Source: Enterocloster bolteae (lineage in GTDB: Bacteria; Bacillota; Clostridia; Lachnospirales; Lachnospiraceae). Taken from it: DNA of 55,995 nt. The translations under genes and the position numbers were made by a program. Positions 1-8,576 of the stretch are shown here, in pieces (position 1 is the first letter of the stretch; each line of letters starts with the position of its first letter). The stretch lies in assembly GCA_021772025.1 (NCBI GenBank), contig JAETNT010000024.1, positions 1-55,995 of the forward strand, in the 5' to 3' direction. The notes under the pieces were generated by a model. The model saw only the letters and a program-made list of their open reading frames with translations, did no database searches and was not told the origin of the DNA.

Positions 1-90
1 TCTGGTATCGGCGGTTTCCTGCCGCCAAAAGTCCGAACACAACAGATAACCCTGTTTGAATACTTTAAAATAGCCGATTGTGGGATATGA
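1..90 (+). CDS. possible 3' end of a gene running in from the left
   Basis: One frame is open from the first base to a TGA at 88-90 and encodes about 29 residues ending in FKIADCGI. The composition looks protein-like (aromatic and charged residues), but the stretch is too short to recognise a family. It would converge with the PurF-like gene on the opposite strand. A GC hairpin (about 10-26) lies inside it. The remaining bases to 125 show nothing I can call. Chance openness over 90 bases is quite possible. Confidence 0.3.
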   Translation, partial: SGIGGFLPPKVRTQQITLFEYFKIADCGI

Positions 91-125
91 GGACTTTAAA
101 AATGGGGAAACTCAAATATGCAGGG

Positions 126-1541
126 CTATTCTTTGCCGCTCCAGCAATAAGTACAAAGCTTACATGGAGAAATTCCGATGGACTCTACCAGATCGTCTAA
201 GCGATGGAACCGCAGAGTGGTAAAGTTTAAGCGTTTACGAATTTCTTCTACCATCTCGGCATAGTTTTTACTGTCCGGATTTGCGTAATCGGCCAAAAGC
301 TCATCCGAAACATCATCTCCCTCCCGTTCCCGAATAATTCGTCGGGAGATCAGATCCAAATCTGAAGTAGAGCGGGAGAAATTCAAATACTTACAGCCAA
401 ACAATAAAGGAGGGCAGGCCGGCCGGATATGAACCTCCTTGGCGCCGCTCTGATATAAAAATTCTGTAGTTTCCCCCAGCTGAGTGCCCCGGACAATGGA
501 GTCGTCAATAAGCAGCAGACTCCGGTTGCGGATCAGGGTATCTATGGGAATCAGCTTCATTTTTGCAATCAAATGCCGCTGGCTCTGATTTTGAGGCATA
601 AAAGAGCGGGGCCAGGTAGGAGTGTACTTAATAAAAGGTCTGGAGAAAGGAATCCCGGACTCATTGGCATAGCCGATGGCATGGGCAATTCCCGAATCCG
701 GTACTCCCGCAACGCTGTCAGGATGGATATTATCTCCTTTGTCACGCTGAGCCAAAAGCCGTCCGCAGTTATACCGCATCTGCTCCACATTGACGCCCTC
801 GTAGGAAGAGGTAGGGTATCCGAAATAAACCCACAGGAAGGAACAGATTTTCATTTCATTTCTGGGTTTGCTTAAGGACTGGATATTGTCTGGGGAGACA
901 AGGACAATTTCCCCGGGGCCCAGCTCCGTATAATCGGTGTATCCCAGATTGATATAGGCAAAGCTTTCAGAGGAAACGCAGAATGCATCTTCCCTCTTTC
1001 CCACAATTAAAGGGGTTCTGCCTAACCGATCTCTGGAAGCATAAATTCCTTCCGGAGCCAACAGCATAATGGTCATAGAACCTTCAATACATTCCTGAGC
1101 GTAAAGCAGCCCTTCTACCAGGCTTTCTTTCTGGTTGATAATAGAGGCCACCAGTTCACTGCTGTTTATCTTGCCTCCGCTCATTTCCAGAAAGTGAATG
1201 CGGCCATTATCGTAGGCTTTGCGGACCAGTTCCTCTTCGTTATTAATCTTACCCACGGTTACGATGGCATAGCTGCCAAGATGGGACTGAATTAAAAGAG
1301 GCTGGGGATCCGTATCGGAAATGGCTCCAATCCCCAGATTGCCTTCCAATTCCTCCACATCCCGCTCAAACTTTGTACGGAACGGAGAATTTTCAATATT
1401 ATGAATTGAACGTTGGAAACCGTTAGCGCCATAGACAGCCATGCCGCCTCGTCGGGTTCCCAGGTGAGAATGATAGTCTGTGCCGAAAAATAAGTCCATG
1501 ACACAGCTTGATTTCGATACAACACCAAAGATACCGCCCAT
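126..1541 (-). CDS. PurF-like amidophosphoribosyltransferase paralogue lacking the catalytic N-terminal cysteine
   Basis: The 471-residue protein has the class II glutamine amidotransferase fold followed by a phosphoribosyltransferase domain, as in PurF, which makes phosphoribosylamine from PRPP and glutamine in purine synthesis. The PRPP loop is intact (LLLIDDSIVRGTQLG, about residues 343-357). Cysteines in KICSFLW, FGCKYLNF and CKLCTYC sit where the Bacillus PurF iron-sulfur ligands lie. The start is fixed by AAAGGAG upstream of ATG, and the protein begins MGGIFGVV instead of the usual MCGIFGI. The N-terminal nucleophile needed for glutaminase activity is therefore glycine (codon GGC, one base from TGC). 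It may use free ammonia, work with another subunit, or be regulatory. A true purF is expected elsewhere in the genome. Confidence 0.85.
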   Translation of the reverse strand: MGGIFGVVSKSSCVMDLFFGTDYHSHLGTRRGGMAVYGANGFQRSIHNIENSPFRTKFERDVEELEGNLGIGAISDTDPQPLLIQSHLGSYAIVTVGKINNEEELVRKAYDNGRIHFLEMSGGKINSSELVASIINQKESLVEGLLYAQECIEGSMTIMLLAPEGIYASRDRLGRTPLIVGKREDAFCVSSESFAYINLGYTDYTELGPGEIVLVSPDNIQSLSKPRNEMKICSFLWVYFGYPTSSYEGVNVEQMRYNCGRLLAQRDKGDNIHPDSVAGVPDSGIAHAIGYANESGIPFSRPFIKYTPTWPRSFMPQNQSQRHLIAKMKLIPIDTLIRNRSLLLIDDSIVRGTQLGETTEFLYQSGAKEVHIRPACPPLLFGCKYLNFSRSTSDLDLISRRIIREREGDDVSDELLADYANPDSKNYAEMVEEIRKRLNFTTLRFHRLDDLVESIGISPCKLCTYCWSGKE

Positions 1542-1582
1542 TTGTATATGCTCCTTTCAATACCTAAGTAAAAACACCCTTT

Positions 1583-1612
1583 AGTGTAACATATATGATT
1601 ACCAATGTTCAA
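1583..1612 (-). promoter_or_regulatory. putative sigma-A promoter of the PurF-like gene
   Basis: Reading leftwards, TTGAAC (1607-1612) and TACACT (1583-1588) are separated by 18 bases and sit about 45 bases upstream of the start codon. No purine riboswitch-like fold was seen in the leader. Confidence 0.4.
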
Positions 1613-1644
1613 TACAAAAAATAAGAGAAATTTGACATCCGATG

Positions 1645-1673
1645 CTTCTTGTCCGGAACAGCCGGGCAAGAAG
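1645..1673. other. 12-bp GC-rich hairpin in the divergent intergenic region
   Basis: CTTCTTGTCCGG (1645-1656) pairs with CCGGGCAAGAAG (1662-1673) with one G-U pair and a 5-base loop. It has no T-tract, so it is not a standard terminator. It lies upstream of the amidase gene and could form in its leader RNA. Confidence 0.4.
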
Positions 1674-1744
1674 ACCCATCTGAACTGTTACGATTTGACT
1701 TTACACCCGGACAGAGTTAAACTGGTGAAAAGGAGGCTGACAAA

Positions 1745-2446
1745 ATGCGACAGGAAGAGACAAAGCGAGAGCAGATAAAACAGACAAGAAGAAGTGCCGG
1801 ACAGCCGGAGGGAGCTATGCTGATGGTGCAGACTGCAATCTGGCTGGGGGTTCTGCTGATTTTTATTGGAATCGGCATAGGGATCGGATGGTTTCTCTGG
1901 GGAAAGCCGGAGAAGGAAAAGAATATTGATTTAAAAGCGGTGAAAGCGCCTTCCTGGATAGAGCAGGATTTTATCCGGAAAAACATTTACTCACGGCCTG
2001 CAGTAAGCTTAAAGCAGGTAGACGGCATTGTGATCCATTATGTGGCCAACCCGGATTCTACAGCAAAGCAGAACCGCGATTACTTTGACAGTCTGGCAGA
2101 CCAGACCGGAAATGGAACTTCGGTCAGCGCCCATTTTATAGTCGGTTTAGAAGGGGAAGTGATTCAGGCTATTCCCATCAGTGAGATGGCTTATGCTTCC
2201 AATTACCGCAACAGCGATACCGTAGCTATTGAGAGTTGTCATCCGGACGAAAGCGGCAGATACGAGAAAGCTACTTACGATTCTATGGTAAAGCTTACCG
2301 CATGGCTGTGCAGGGAACTGGAGCTGAACCCTAAAAAAGATGTAATTCGCCACTATGATGTAAATGAGAAAAACTGCCCCAAATACTTCGTAGAAAACGA
2401 AGATGCCTGGAAGCAGTTTTTAAAAGATGTAGAAGATGCTGTCTGA
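1745..2446 (+). CDS. membrane-anchored N-acetylmuramoyl-L-alanine amidase (amidase_2/PGRP type)
   Basis: The 233-residue protein should cut the amide bond between N-acetylmuramic acid and the peptide stem of peptidoglycan. It has a basic N-terminus, one hydrophobic segment (about residues 28-52) acting as an uncleaved anchor, and an outward-facing amidase_2 domain. Likely zinc ligands are H98 (in VIHYVAN), H203 (in IRHYDVN) and C211 (in KNCPKYF). The start has AAAGGAGG nine bases upstream. It is transcribed divergently from the PurF-like gene and ends 11 bases from the convergent sdaAA stop. The family is clear; the cellular role (wall turnover or sporulation) is not shown by the context. Confidence 0.88.
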   Translation: MRQEETKREQIKQTRRSAGQPEGAMLMVQTAIWLGVLLIFIGIGIGIGWFLWGKPEKEKNIDLKAVKAPSWIEQDFIRKNIYSRPAVSLKQVDGIVIHYVANPDSTAKQNRDYFDSLADQTGNGTSVSAHFIVGLEGEVIQAIPISEMAYASNYRNSDTVAIESCHPDESGRYEKATYDSMVKLTAWLCRELELNPKKDVIRHYDVNEKNCPKYFVENEDAWKQFLKDVEDAV

Positions 2447-2457
2447 GTTGAGGACGG

Positions 2458-3339
2458 CTATTTTCCGAAAATCTGTTTACATAGCCTGCACCCTGTAGGA
2501 GTGGCAGCCAGGCCGCCCTCCGCTGTCTCTCTCAGGGAGGAAGGAATGGATTGACCAATCAGCTTCATAGAGTGGATTACTTCTTCTGTGGGGATAGCGC
2601 TGGTGATACCGGCGCAGGCAAGTTCACAGGCAGTAAAGGCGTTGGTTACTCCCATAGCGTTTCTTTTGATGCAAGGCACCTCTACCAGACCGGCTACCGG
2701 GTCACAGACCAGCCCTAAAATATTTTTCAGCGCAATGGCAACACTGGCGGAAATCATCTCAGGGGTGCCGCCGAAGATTTCCGTCAGCGCGCCTGCCGCC
2801 ATGGCGGAGGCAGTGCCGATCTCGGCTTGACAGCCGCCTTCTGCCCCGGATATACTGGCGTTTTCAGCAATTACCATGCCAATGGCAGCCGCGGTGAATA
2901 AGGACATAATAATAGAGTCTTCATCGATGTTCTGATCCTCCATCACCGAAATCAAAGCAGCCGGCAAAACTCCGCAGGAACCGGCGGTAGGAGCCGCTAC
3001 AATCTGCCCCATGCAGGAGTTGGACTCGGCAACCGCGACAGCCATGGCTATGGCATTGCCGAACAGAGTACCGAAATGGCTGCGCCCTTCTTTTACCGCC
3101 GCCTGCATTTTAGCTGCTGCACCGCCTGACAGGCCGCTGGAAGATCGAAGCTGCGGATTCATGCCGTCTGTGACCGATTGCTTCATGACCTGAAACTCAT
3201 AAGCCATCAGTGTAAATGCTTCATCGCAGGTCAGGCCCATGGATTCTGCCTGATCCTCCATAACGATTCGGCTGATTGGTTTGCCGCAGTGTTCCGCAGC
3301 ACATACCAATTCTTCTACAGAACGATAAGCCAATTTCAT
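2458..3339 (-). CDS. sdaAA: L-serine ammonia-lyase, iron-sulfur-dependent, alpha subunit
   Basis: The 293-residue catalytic subunit of the bacterial [4Fe-4S] L-serine dehydratase converts serine to pyruvate and ammonia. Family blocks visible are AAPTAGSCGVLPAALI, a GAEGGCQAEIG segment and VCDPVAGLVEVPC, whose cysteines are the expected cluster ligands. The length is typical for the two-subunit clostridial form. It follows sdaAB on the minus strand, but a 157-base gap between the two holds a repeat element, which is unusual because the two genes are normally almost contiguous. The RBS (AGGAG) lies just upstream of ATG. Confidence 0.95.
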   Translation of the reverse strand: MKLAYRSVEELVCAAEHCGKPISRIVMEDQAESMGLTCDEAFTLMAYEFQVMKQSVTDGMNPQLRSSSGLSGGAAAKMQAAVKEGRSHFGTLFGNAIAMAVAVAESNSCMGQIVAAPTAGSCGVLPAALISVMEDQNIDEDSIIMSLFTAAAIGMVIAENASISGAEGGCQAEIGTASAMAAGALTEIFGGTPEMISASVAIALKNILGLVCDPVAGLVEVPCIKRNAMGVTNAFTACELACAGITSAIPTEEVIHSMKLIGQSIPSSLRETAEGGLAATPTGCRLCKQIFGK

Positions 3340-3360
3340 AATTTCAATTCTCCTATTGCG

Positions 3361-3498
3361 TTTTTATTTCCGCGAGCAACGAGCCAAGCGGGCACGCCCG
3401 CATGCACATCTGGCGGTTGCCGCGAGGGTTAAATACCCAGCTGCTCTGCTGCGTTGCAAGTTTGATGCCCCGTCAGCTCGCCGCAGGGTCTTTGACTA
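3361..3498 (+). repeat. interspersed two-hairpin repeat, copy A
   Basis: About 137 bases that recur at 52170-52305 (inverted, full length) and 53088-53162 (direct, internally deleted). It starts with TTTTATTTCCGCG and ends with TTTGACTA. The left arm folds as nested stems: GCAAC (3376-3380) with GTTGC (3416-3420), GCCA (3383-3386) with TGGC (3411-3414), and GCGGGC (3388-3393) with GCCCGC (3396-3401). The right arm is a weaker hairpin here. It sits between sdaAB and sdaAA, and its last bases form the sdaAB stop codon (TAG on the minus strand). No coding capacity or transposase was seen, so it is REP- or MITE-like. Confidence 0.85.
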
Positions 3499-4155
3499 AT
3501 TTAAATGAAACAAAATTACATCCCGAATATGGGCCATTTTTCTGATCTCTTCTGTCAATTCTTCACTAAAAACACTGTCAAGTTCAATAGTCATAACCGC
3601 TTCTCCGCCTTTTTCCTTGCGATTTAAGCGAAAATTGCAGATATTGCCCTGGTGCTGGGACACAAAAGAAGTTACCTGGGCGATAACACCGGGAAGATCC
3701 TGATGCAGGATAATTAAAGTAGGGTTCTGCCCGGTAAAGGAAACATCCATGCCGTTGATCTGAGTGATGAGAATGTTACCGCCGCCTACGGAAGCCCCTG
3801 TAAGCTGGGCGGTGGAGCCGTCTGCTGCCGTCAGGGTAATGCTGGCCGTATTGGGATGGGCACCGTCAATGGTTCCGGAAGAAAAATGCACCTTCAGTCC
3901 GTTTTTTTCAGCCAGCTCAATGCTTTCCCGAATCCGCAGATCCCATGGCTCCATCCCCAGAATTCCGCCTACCAGAGCTTTATCTGTACCGTGGCCCCGG
4001 TAAGTCTTGGCAAAAGAGCCGTGGAGCAGAATATCTGCCCGGACCGGAGGGGAGGACAGCAGGAGAGAAGCTGCCTTGCCGATACGGGAAGCTCCCGCTG
4101 TATGGGAACTGGAAGGACCGATCATTACCGGCCCGATAATATCGAATACATTCAT
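3496..4155 (-). CDS. sdaAB: L-serine ammonia-lyase, iron-sulfur-dependent, beta subunit
   Basis: The 219-residue partner of SdaAA begins with the diagnostic block MNVFDIIGPVMIGPSSSHTA and ends with an ACT domain (around LPGVIAQVTSFV, about residues 148-219) that usually senses serine or aids assembly. The length is typical. It lies 45 bases downstream of the PHP phosphatase gene, so the three minus-strand genes probably form one operon. Its TAG stop coincides with the end of repeat copy A, so insertion of that element may have defined the present C-terminus (ILFHLN). Confidence 0.94.
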   Translation of the reverse strand: MNVFDIIGPVMIGPSSSHTAGASRIGKAASLLLSSPPVRADILLHGSFAKTYRGHGTDKALVGGILGMEPWDLRIRESIELAEKNGLKVHFSSGTIDGAHPNTASITLTAADGSTAQLTGASVGGGNILITQINGMDVSFTGQNPTLIILHQDLPGVIAQVTSFVSQHQGNICNFRLNRKEKGGEAVMTIELDSVFSEELTEEIRKMAHIRDVILFHLN

Positions 4156-4200
4156 AAGATAATCAAACCTCCGTCACATATGATTATTAATGTCTGAATT

Positions 4201-5046
4201 CTAAAGAGGATAAAAATGGGGCCTGCGGTTTTCATAAACCGCATAGTAGCGGAATCCGATATCTTGCAAAACTGCCTGGGCTCGGATAAAATCGAAGCCC
4301 AGATGTTTGGGCTCATGGGCATCGGAACCAATCGTAATGATCTCGCCTCCAAGCTCTAGATAGCGTTTTAGCACATCCTCCGCAGGGTTTGGATGACCGA
4401 GGCCGTATTTATAACCTCCGGTATTACATTCCAGCCCCCGCCCGGTTTCTACAAGGCTCTTTAAGATCGGATCAATAATATCCCCGTATTTCCTATAAGA
4501 GTAATCACGGTTTTGATTTGGGCCGTAGCGTACCACATAATCCAGATGTCCCAGGACGTCGAAATCAGAGATTTTCTGAACCCGATCTAAGGTGGCTTCA
4601 AAATACCGCCGATAGCCCTCCGCTTCTGTCTTTCCCTCAAAATATGCAGGAAAGTAAGGATCCATCTGGTCTACAAAATGGTTAGAGCCGATGACGTAGT
4701 CAAAAGGATAAGAGCCGGTGAGACGGGCCAGCTCCCCGGCCAGATGAAGTTGAAGCCCCAGCTCAATACCTACTCTTACCTCAATGCGCCCGCGGTATTC
4801 TTCCCGGACAGCCTGAATGGCAGGAACATACTGTTCCAAATCCAGGTTAAAGTTGATTTGGGAAGGGGCATCGGGATCGTGATGATCGGTAATACAGATC
4901 TCCTTCATTCCCAGCCGGACAGCCTTATCAATCTGATGACGCACCGGCGTTTGTGAATCGCCGGAAAACTCTGAGTGAACATGGGTATCTGCCAGGATTT
5001 TTTCAGTCTGCCGGTGATCTTTTGAAGTATTGGAAAGTAAAGTCAT
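4201..5046 (-). CDS. PHP-domain histidinol-phosphatase family protein (HisK-like)
   Basis: The 281-residue metal-dependent phosphoesterase of the PHP superfamily has the N-terminal metal motif ADTHVHSEFSGDS, ITDHHD (about residues 53-58), later GSNH and a C-terminal GSDAHEP block. This set matches the HisK-type histidinol-phosphatases, which act late in histidine synthesis. No other his gene is nearby, so the substrate is uncertain. I chose the ATG at 5044-5046 because AAAGGCGG lies just upstream. A further 28 codons are open 5' of it but encode a hydrophobic, promoter-like stretch. It probably leads the sdaAB-sdaAA transcript. Confidence 0.82.
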   Translation of the reverse strand: MTLLSNTSKDHRQTEKILADTHVHSEFSGDSQTPVRHQIDKAVRLGMKEICITDHHDPDAPSQINFNLDLEQYVPAIQAVREEYRGRIEVRVGIELGLQLHLAGELARLTGSYPFDYVIGSNHFVDQMDPYFPAYFEGKTEAEGYRRYFEATLDRVQKISDFDVLGHLDYVVRYGPNQNRDYSYRKYGDIIDPILKSLVETGRGLECNTGGYKYGLGHPNPAEDVLKRYLELGGEIITIGSDAHEPKHLGFDFIRAQAVLQDIGFRYYAVYENRRPHFYPL

Positions 5047-5139
5047 GGCAAATCCGCCTTTCTTTCTACGATAATGAAATACTACGGTAAGTATATCAGA
5101 ATTTAGCAGAAAAACCACCACTAAATTCAAAAAAAGGAC

Positions 5140-5168
5140 TTGCTATTTCCAGGAAAATTTTGTACAAT
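5140..5168 (+). promoter_or_regulatory. sigma-A promoter of gap
   Basis: TTGCTA (5140-5145) and TACAAT (5163-5168) are separated by 17 bases, about 50 bases upstream of gap. An AGGAGG ribosome site follows at 5207-5212. Confidence 0.7.
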
Positions 5169-5221
5169 AACTGATAGGTTGATTAATATTTAACAAGTTT
5201 ATCAATAGGAGGAATTTAATC

Positions 5222-6253
5222 ATGGCAGTAAAAGTAGCTATCAATGGTTTTGGCCGTATTGGCCGTCTGGCATTCAGACAGATGTTTGGCGCAGAGGGTT
5301 ATGATGTTGTTGCAATTAACGACTTAACGGATCCCAAGATGTTAGCAAACCTGTTAAAGTACGACACCGCTCAGGGCGGATATTGTGGTCACATGGGCGA
5401 GGGCAAGCACACTGTAGAAGCAGGCGAGGGCTGCATCATCGTTGATGGCAAGACCATTACTATTTATAAAGAACCCAATGCGGCAGATCTTCCATGGGGA
5501 GAACTTGGTGTAGATGTAGTATTAGAGTGTACCGGCTTCTACTGCAAGAAGGACAAGGCTATGGCTCACGTAAATGCAGGCGCTAAGAAAGTAGTTATTT
5601 CTGCTCCCGCAGGAAATGACTTAAAGACTATTGTATTCAGCGTAAATGAGAATACCTTAACTGCAGATGATCAGATTATTTCTGCTGCTTCCTGTACCAC
5701 TAACTGCTTAGCTCCCATGGCTAAGACCTTAAATGATTATGCTCCCATTCAGTCCGGTATCATGAGCACCATTCACGCTTACACCGGTGATCAGATGATC
5801 TTAGACGGTCCTCACAGAAAGGGTGACTTAAGAAGAGCAAGAGCAGGCGCTGCCAACATCGTTCCCAACTCTACCGGTGCTGCAAAGGCAATCGGCTTGG
5901 TTATTCCTGAGTTAAACGGCAAGCTTATCGGCTCCGCACAGCGTGTTCCGGTACCAACCGGCTCTACCACTATCTTAACCGCAGTTGTGAAAGGCGCTGA
6001 TGTGACGGTAGAGGGCATCAATGCAGCTATGAAGGCAGCAGCAAGCGCATCCTTTGGCTACAACGAGGATCCCATCGTGTCTTCTGATGTTATCGGCATG
6101 AAGTACGGCTCCTTATTCGATGCTACCCAGACTATGGTTTCTAAGATTGGCGATGACTTATATCAGGTACAGGTTGTTTCTTGGTATGACAATGAGAATT
6201 CCTACACCAGCCAGATGGTTAGAACCATTAAGTATTTTGCTGAATTAGCATAA
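5222..6253 (+). CDS. gap: type I glyceraldehyde-3-phosphate dehydrogenase
   Basis: The 343-residue NAD-dependent enzyme converts glyceraldehyde 3-phosphate to 1,3-bisphosphoglycerate in glycolysis. It shows the N-terminal NAD fold ([12 protein letters not shown]), NDLTD, and the catalytic [12 protein letters not shown] around Cys155, plus the C-terminal SWYDNENSY block. The start is nine bases after AGGAGG. Codon use is strongly biased, as expected for a highly expressed gene. It is followed by pgk and tpiA in the classic clostridial order. A hairpin in the gap to pgk probably makes gap transcripts more abundant than those of pgk and tpiA. Confidence 0.98.
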   Translation: MAVKVAINGFGRIGRLAFRQMFGAEGYDVVAINDLTDPKMLANLLKYDTAQGGYCGHMGEGKHTVEAGEGCIIVDGKTITIYKEPNAADLPWGELGVDVVLECTGFYCKKDKAMAHVNAGAKKVVISAPAGNDLKTIVFSVNENTLTADDQIISAASCTTNCLAPMAKTLNDYAPIQSGIMSTIHAYTGDQMILDGPHRKGDLRRARAGAANIVPNSTGAAKAIGLVIPELNGKLIGSAQRVPVPTGSTTILTAVVKGADVTVEGINAAMKAAASASFGYNEDPIVSSDVIGMKYGSLFDATQTMVSKIGDDLYQVQVVSWYDNENSYTSQMVRTIKYFAELA

Positions 6254-6272
6254 TTGAACCTTAGACCTAATT

Positions 6273-6307
6273 GGGGTCCGGTCTTTTGGGCCGGGCCCTT
6301 TCTATTA
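6273..6307 (+). terminator. terminator or attenuator between gap and pgk
   Basis: GGGGTCCGG (6273-6281) pairs with CCGGGCCCT (6291-6299), nine pairs with two G-U, followed by TTTCTATT. No new promoter was recognised before pgk, so it may be a partial terminator. Confidence 0.6.
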
Positions 6308-6396
6308 CAGAGTATCCGGCTAAACGCATCGGTGACGCGCTTGGCCGGGCTTCAGAAGAAGTCCATACATTTCAAAACATGAAAGGGGTTATTCCA

Positions 6397-7602
6397 ATGC
6401 TTAACAAAAAGTCCGTAGATGATATTAATGTAAAAGGCAAACGCGTTCTCTGCAGATGCGACTTCAACGTACCGTTAAAAGAGGGAAAAATTACCGACGA
6501 GAACCGTCTGGTAGCAGCTCTTCCCACCATTAAGAAGCTTATCGCTGACGGCGGCAAAGTGATCCTTTGCTCCCATTTAGGAAAACCCAAAGGGGAACCG
6601 AAACCGGAGTTATCTTTAGCTCCTGTGGCAGCAAGGCTTACCGAACTGTTAGGCCAGGAGGTTAAATTTGCGGCAGACGCTGAGGTAGTAGGGCCCAATG
6701 CCAAGGCAGCCGTAGAGGCTATGAAAGACGGCGACGTTGTCCTGCTAGAGAATACCCGCTACCGCAAAGAAGAAACTAAGAACGGCGAAGAGTTCAGCAA
6801 GGAACTGGCTTCCTTGTGTGACGTACATGTAAATGATGCATTTGGCACCGCTCACAGAGCACATTGCTCTAACGTAGGCGTTACCCAGTATGTAGAAACT
6901 TCTGTAGTCGGCTATTTAATGCAGAAGGAGATTGATTTCTTAGGAAATGCTGTTGAAAATCCGGTTCGTCCTTTTGTTGCAATTTTGGGCGGAGCAAAGG
7001 TGGCAGATAAATTAAATGTTATTTCCAATCTGTTAGAGAAATGTGACACCCTGATTATCGGCGGCGGTATGGCTTACACCTTCTTAAAGGCACAGGGTAA
7101 GGAGATCGGCAACTCCTTAGTTGACGACACCAAGATCGACTACTGTAAGGAAATGATCCAGAAAGCAGAGAAGCTTGGCAAGAAGCTGCTGCTTCCTATC
7201 GACACTACCGTTGTAGCCGCATTCCCCAACCCTATTGACGCCCCTGTAGAGGTTGAGACAGTTTCTGTAGACGCTATCCCTGCTGACAAAGAAGGGGTAG
7301 ACATCGGACCCAAGACCGCAGAGCTTTACGCAGAGGCCGTTAAATCCGCTAAGACCGTTGTTTGGAACGGACCTATGGGCGTATTCGAGAACCCCACTTT
7401 AGCAGCAGGAACCATTGCAGTGGCAAAGGCATTGGCTGAGACCGATGCAACTACTATCATCGGCGGCGGCGACTCTGCAGCAGCAGTAAACCAGTTGGGC
7501 TTTGGCGATAAGATGAGCCACATCTCCACCGGCGGCGGAGCTTCCTTAGAGTTCTTAGAGGGAAAAGAGCTTCCCGGCGTAGCAGCAGCCAGCGACAAAT
7601 AA
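6397..7602 (+). CDS. pgk: phosphoglycerate kinase
   Basis: The 401-residue glycolytic enzyme transfers the acyl phosphate of 1,3-bisphosphoglycerate to ADP. Recognisable blocks are [11 protein letters not shown] at the N-terminus, [33 protein letters not shown], and the nucleotide-binding NGPMGVFE and IGGGDSAAA regions. I chose the ATG at 6397 (MLNKKSVDD) because GAAAGGGG lies eight bases upstream and family alignment begins there. The frame is open further upstream but passes through the gap-pgk hairpin. tpiA starts 21 bases after the stop. Confidence 0.97.
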   Translation: MLNKKSVDDINVKGKRVLCRCDFNVPLKEGKITDENRLVAALPTIKKLIADGGKVILCSHLGKPKGEPKPELSLAPVAARLTELLGQEVKFAADAEVVGPNAKAAVEAMKDGDVVLLENTRYRKEETKNGEEFSKELASLCDVHVNDAFGTAHRAHCSNVGVTQYVETSVVGYLMQKEIDFLGNAVENPVRPFVAILGGAKVADKLNVISNLLEKCDTLIIGGGMAYTFLKAQGKEIGNSLVDDTKIDYCKEMIQKAEKLGKKLLLPIDTTVVAAFPNPIDAPVEVETVSVDAIPADKEGVDIGPKTAELYAEAVKSAKTVVWNGPMGVFENPTLAAGTIAVAKALAETDATTIIGGGDSAAAVNQLGFGDKMSHISTGGGASLEFLEGKELPGVAAASDK

Positions 7603-7623
7603 TTTCAGGGGGAAAACCATACT

Positions 7624-8370
7624 ATGAGAAAGAAAATTGTAGCAGGAAACTGGAAAATGAACATGACACCCACCCAGGCGGTTGAGTTGGTAAATACCTT
7701 AAAGCCCTTAGTAGCCAATGATGAAGTGGACGTAGTATTCTGCGTACCGGCTATCGACATTATTCCGGCTATGGAGGCAGCCAAGGGAACCAACATTCAT
7801 ATCGGCGCTGAGAATATGTATTTTGAGGACAGCGGCGCATATACCGGCGAGATTTCTCCTAAAATGTTAGTGGATGCCGGAGTGAAATATGTAGTAATCG
7901 GCCATTCTGAGAGAAGAGAGTATTTTGCAGAAACTGACGAGACCGTTAACAAGAAGGTATTAAAGGCCTTAGAGCACGGCATTACCCCTATTATCTGCTG
8001 CGGCGAAACCTTGACTCAGAGAGAGCAGGGGATTACCATTGACTGGATCCGCCAGCAGATCAAGATTGCATTTTTAAATGTAACTGCAGATCAGGCAAAG
8101 ACTACGGTTATTGCTTATGAGCCCATCTGGGCTATCGGTACAGGAAAGACCGCTACTACAGAACAGGCGGAAGAGGTTTGTGCTGCCATCCGCGTATGTA
8201 TCGGCGAGATCTATGACCAGGCAACCGCAGAAGCGATCCGCATCCAGTACGGCGGTTCTGTAAACGCAGGAAACGCAGCAGAGCTGTTTGCACAGCCTAA
8301 TATTGACGGCGGTTTAGTAGGCGGAGCTTCCCTAAAGCCGGATTTTGGAAAAATTGTTTGCTATAAGTAA
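7624..8370 (+). CDS. tpiA: triosephosphate isomerase
   Basis: The 248-residue TIM barrel interconverts dihydroxyacetone phosphate and glyceraldehyde 3-phosphate. The active-site blocks are intact: NWKMN with the substrate lysine, GHSERRE with the catalytic histidine, and [15 protein letters not shown] with the catalytic glutamate and the flexible loop. The length is standard. It is the third gene of the gap-pgk-tpiA run and is followed directly by a strong intrinsic terminator. No phosphoglycerate mutase or enolase follows. Confidence 0.97.
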   Translation: MRKKIVAGNWKMNMTPTQAVELVNTLKPLVANDEVDVVFCVPAIDIIPAMEAAKGTNIHIGAENMYFEDSGAYTGEISPKMLVDAGVKYVVIGHSERREYFAETDETVNKKVLKALEHGITPIICCGETLTQREQGITIDWIRQQIKIAFLNVTADQAKTTVIAYEPIWAIGTGKTATTEQAEEVCAAIRVCIGEIYDQATAEAIRIQYGGSVNAGNAAELFAQPNIDGGLVGGASLKPDFGKIVCYK

Positions 8371-8393
8371 AACTTAGGTAGATGTTTTGTGAG

Positions 8394-8437
8394 AAAAGCC
8401 GGTATACCACAGGATTTCTGGGTATACCGGCTTTTTT
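8394..8437 (+). terminator. intrinsic terminator of the gap-pgk-tpiA operon
   Basis: AAAGCCGGTATACC (8395-8408) pairs perfectly with GGTATACCGGCTTT (8421-8434), leading into a run of T. Confidence 0.92.
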
Positions 8438-8511
8438 GTGCACTTTTTTTCGCCCAACATAATTCCATACTTCCGCAACATTATGCCATGTACCTTTTTA
8501 TATAAAAAACG

Positions 8512-8517
8512 TATAAT
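8512..8517 (+). promoter_or_regulatory. -10 box upstream of the sugar-binding protein gene
   Basis: A perfect TATAAT lies 60 bases before the start. The matching -35 position (8489-8494, TGTACC) is poor, which fits a promoter needing an activator such as the nearby AraC protein. That link is inference. Confidence 0.45.
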
Positions 8518-8576
8518 TTACCCAACGAAATGATACAAAAGCAACAAAACAAATTAAAACAGTGGAGGTTTATTTT

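Noticed and set aside
1542..1744. Purine riboswitch upstream of the PurF-like gene
   Set aside because: No conserved purine aptamer core or suitable three-way junction was seen; only a simple hairpin on the divergent side.
5222..8370. Functional link between gap-pgk-tpiA and the FkbH system through 1,3-bisphosphoglycerate
   Set aside because: The metabolite connection is plausible but the genes are 13 kb apart with unrelated loci between them, so co-location is probably coincidental.
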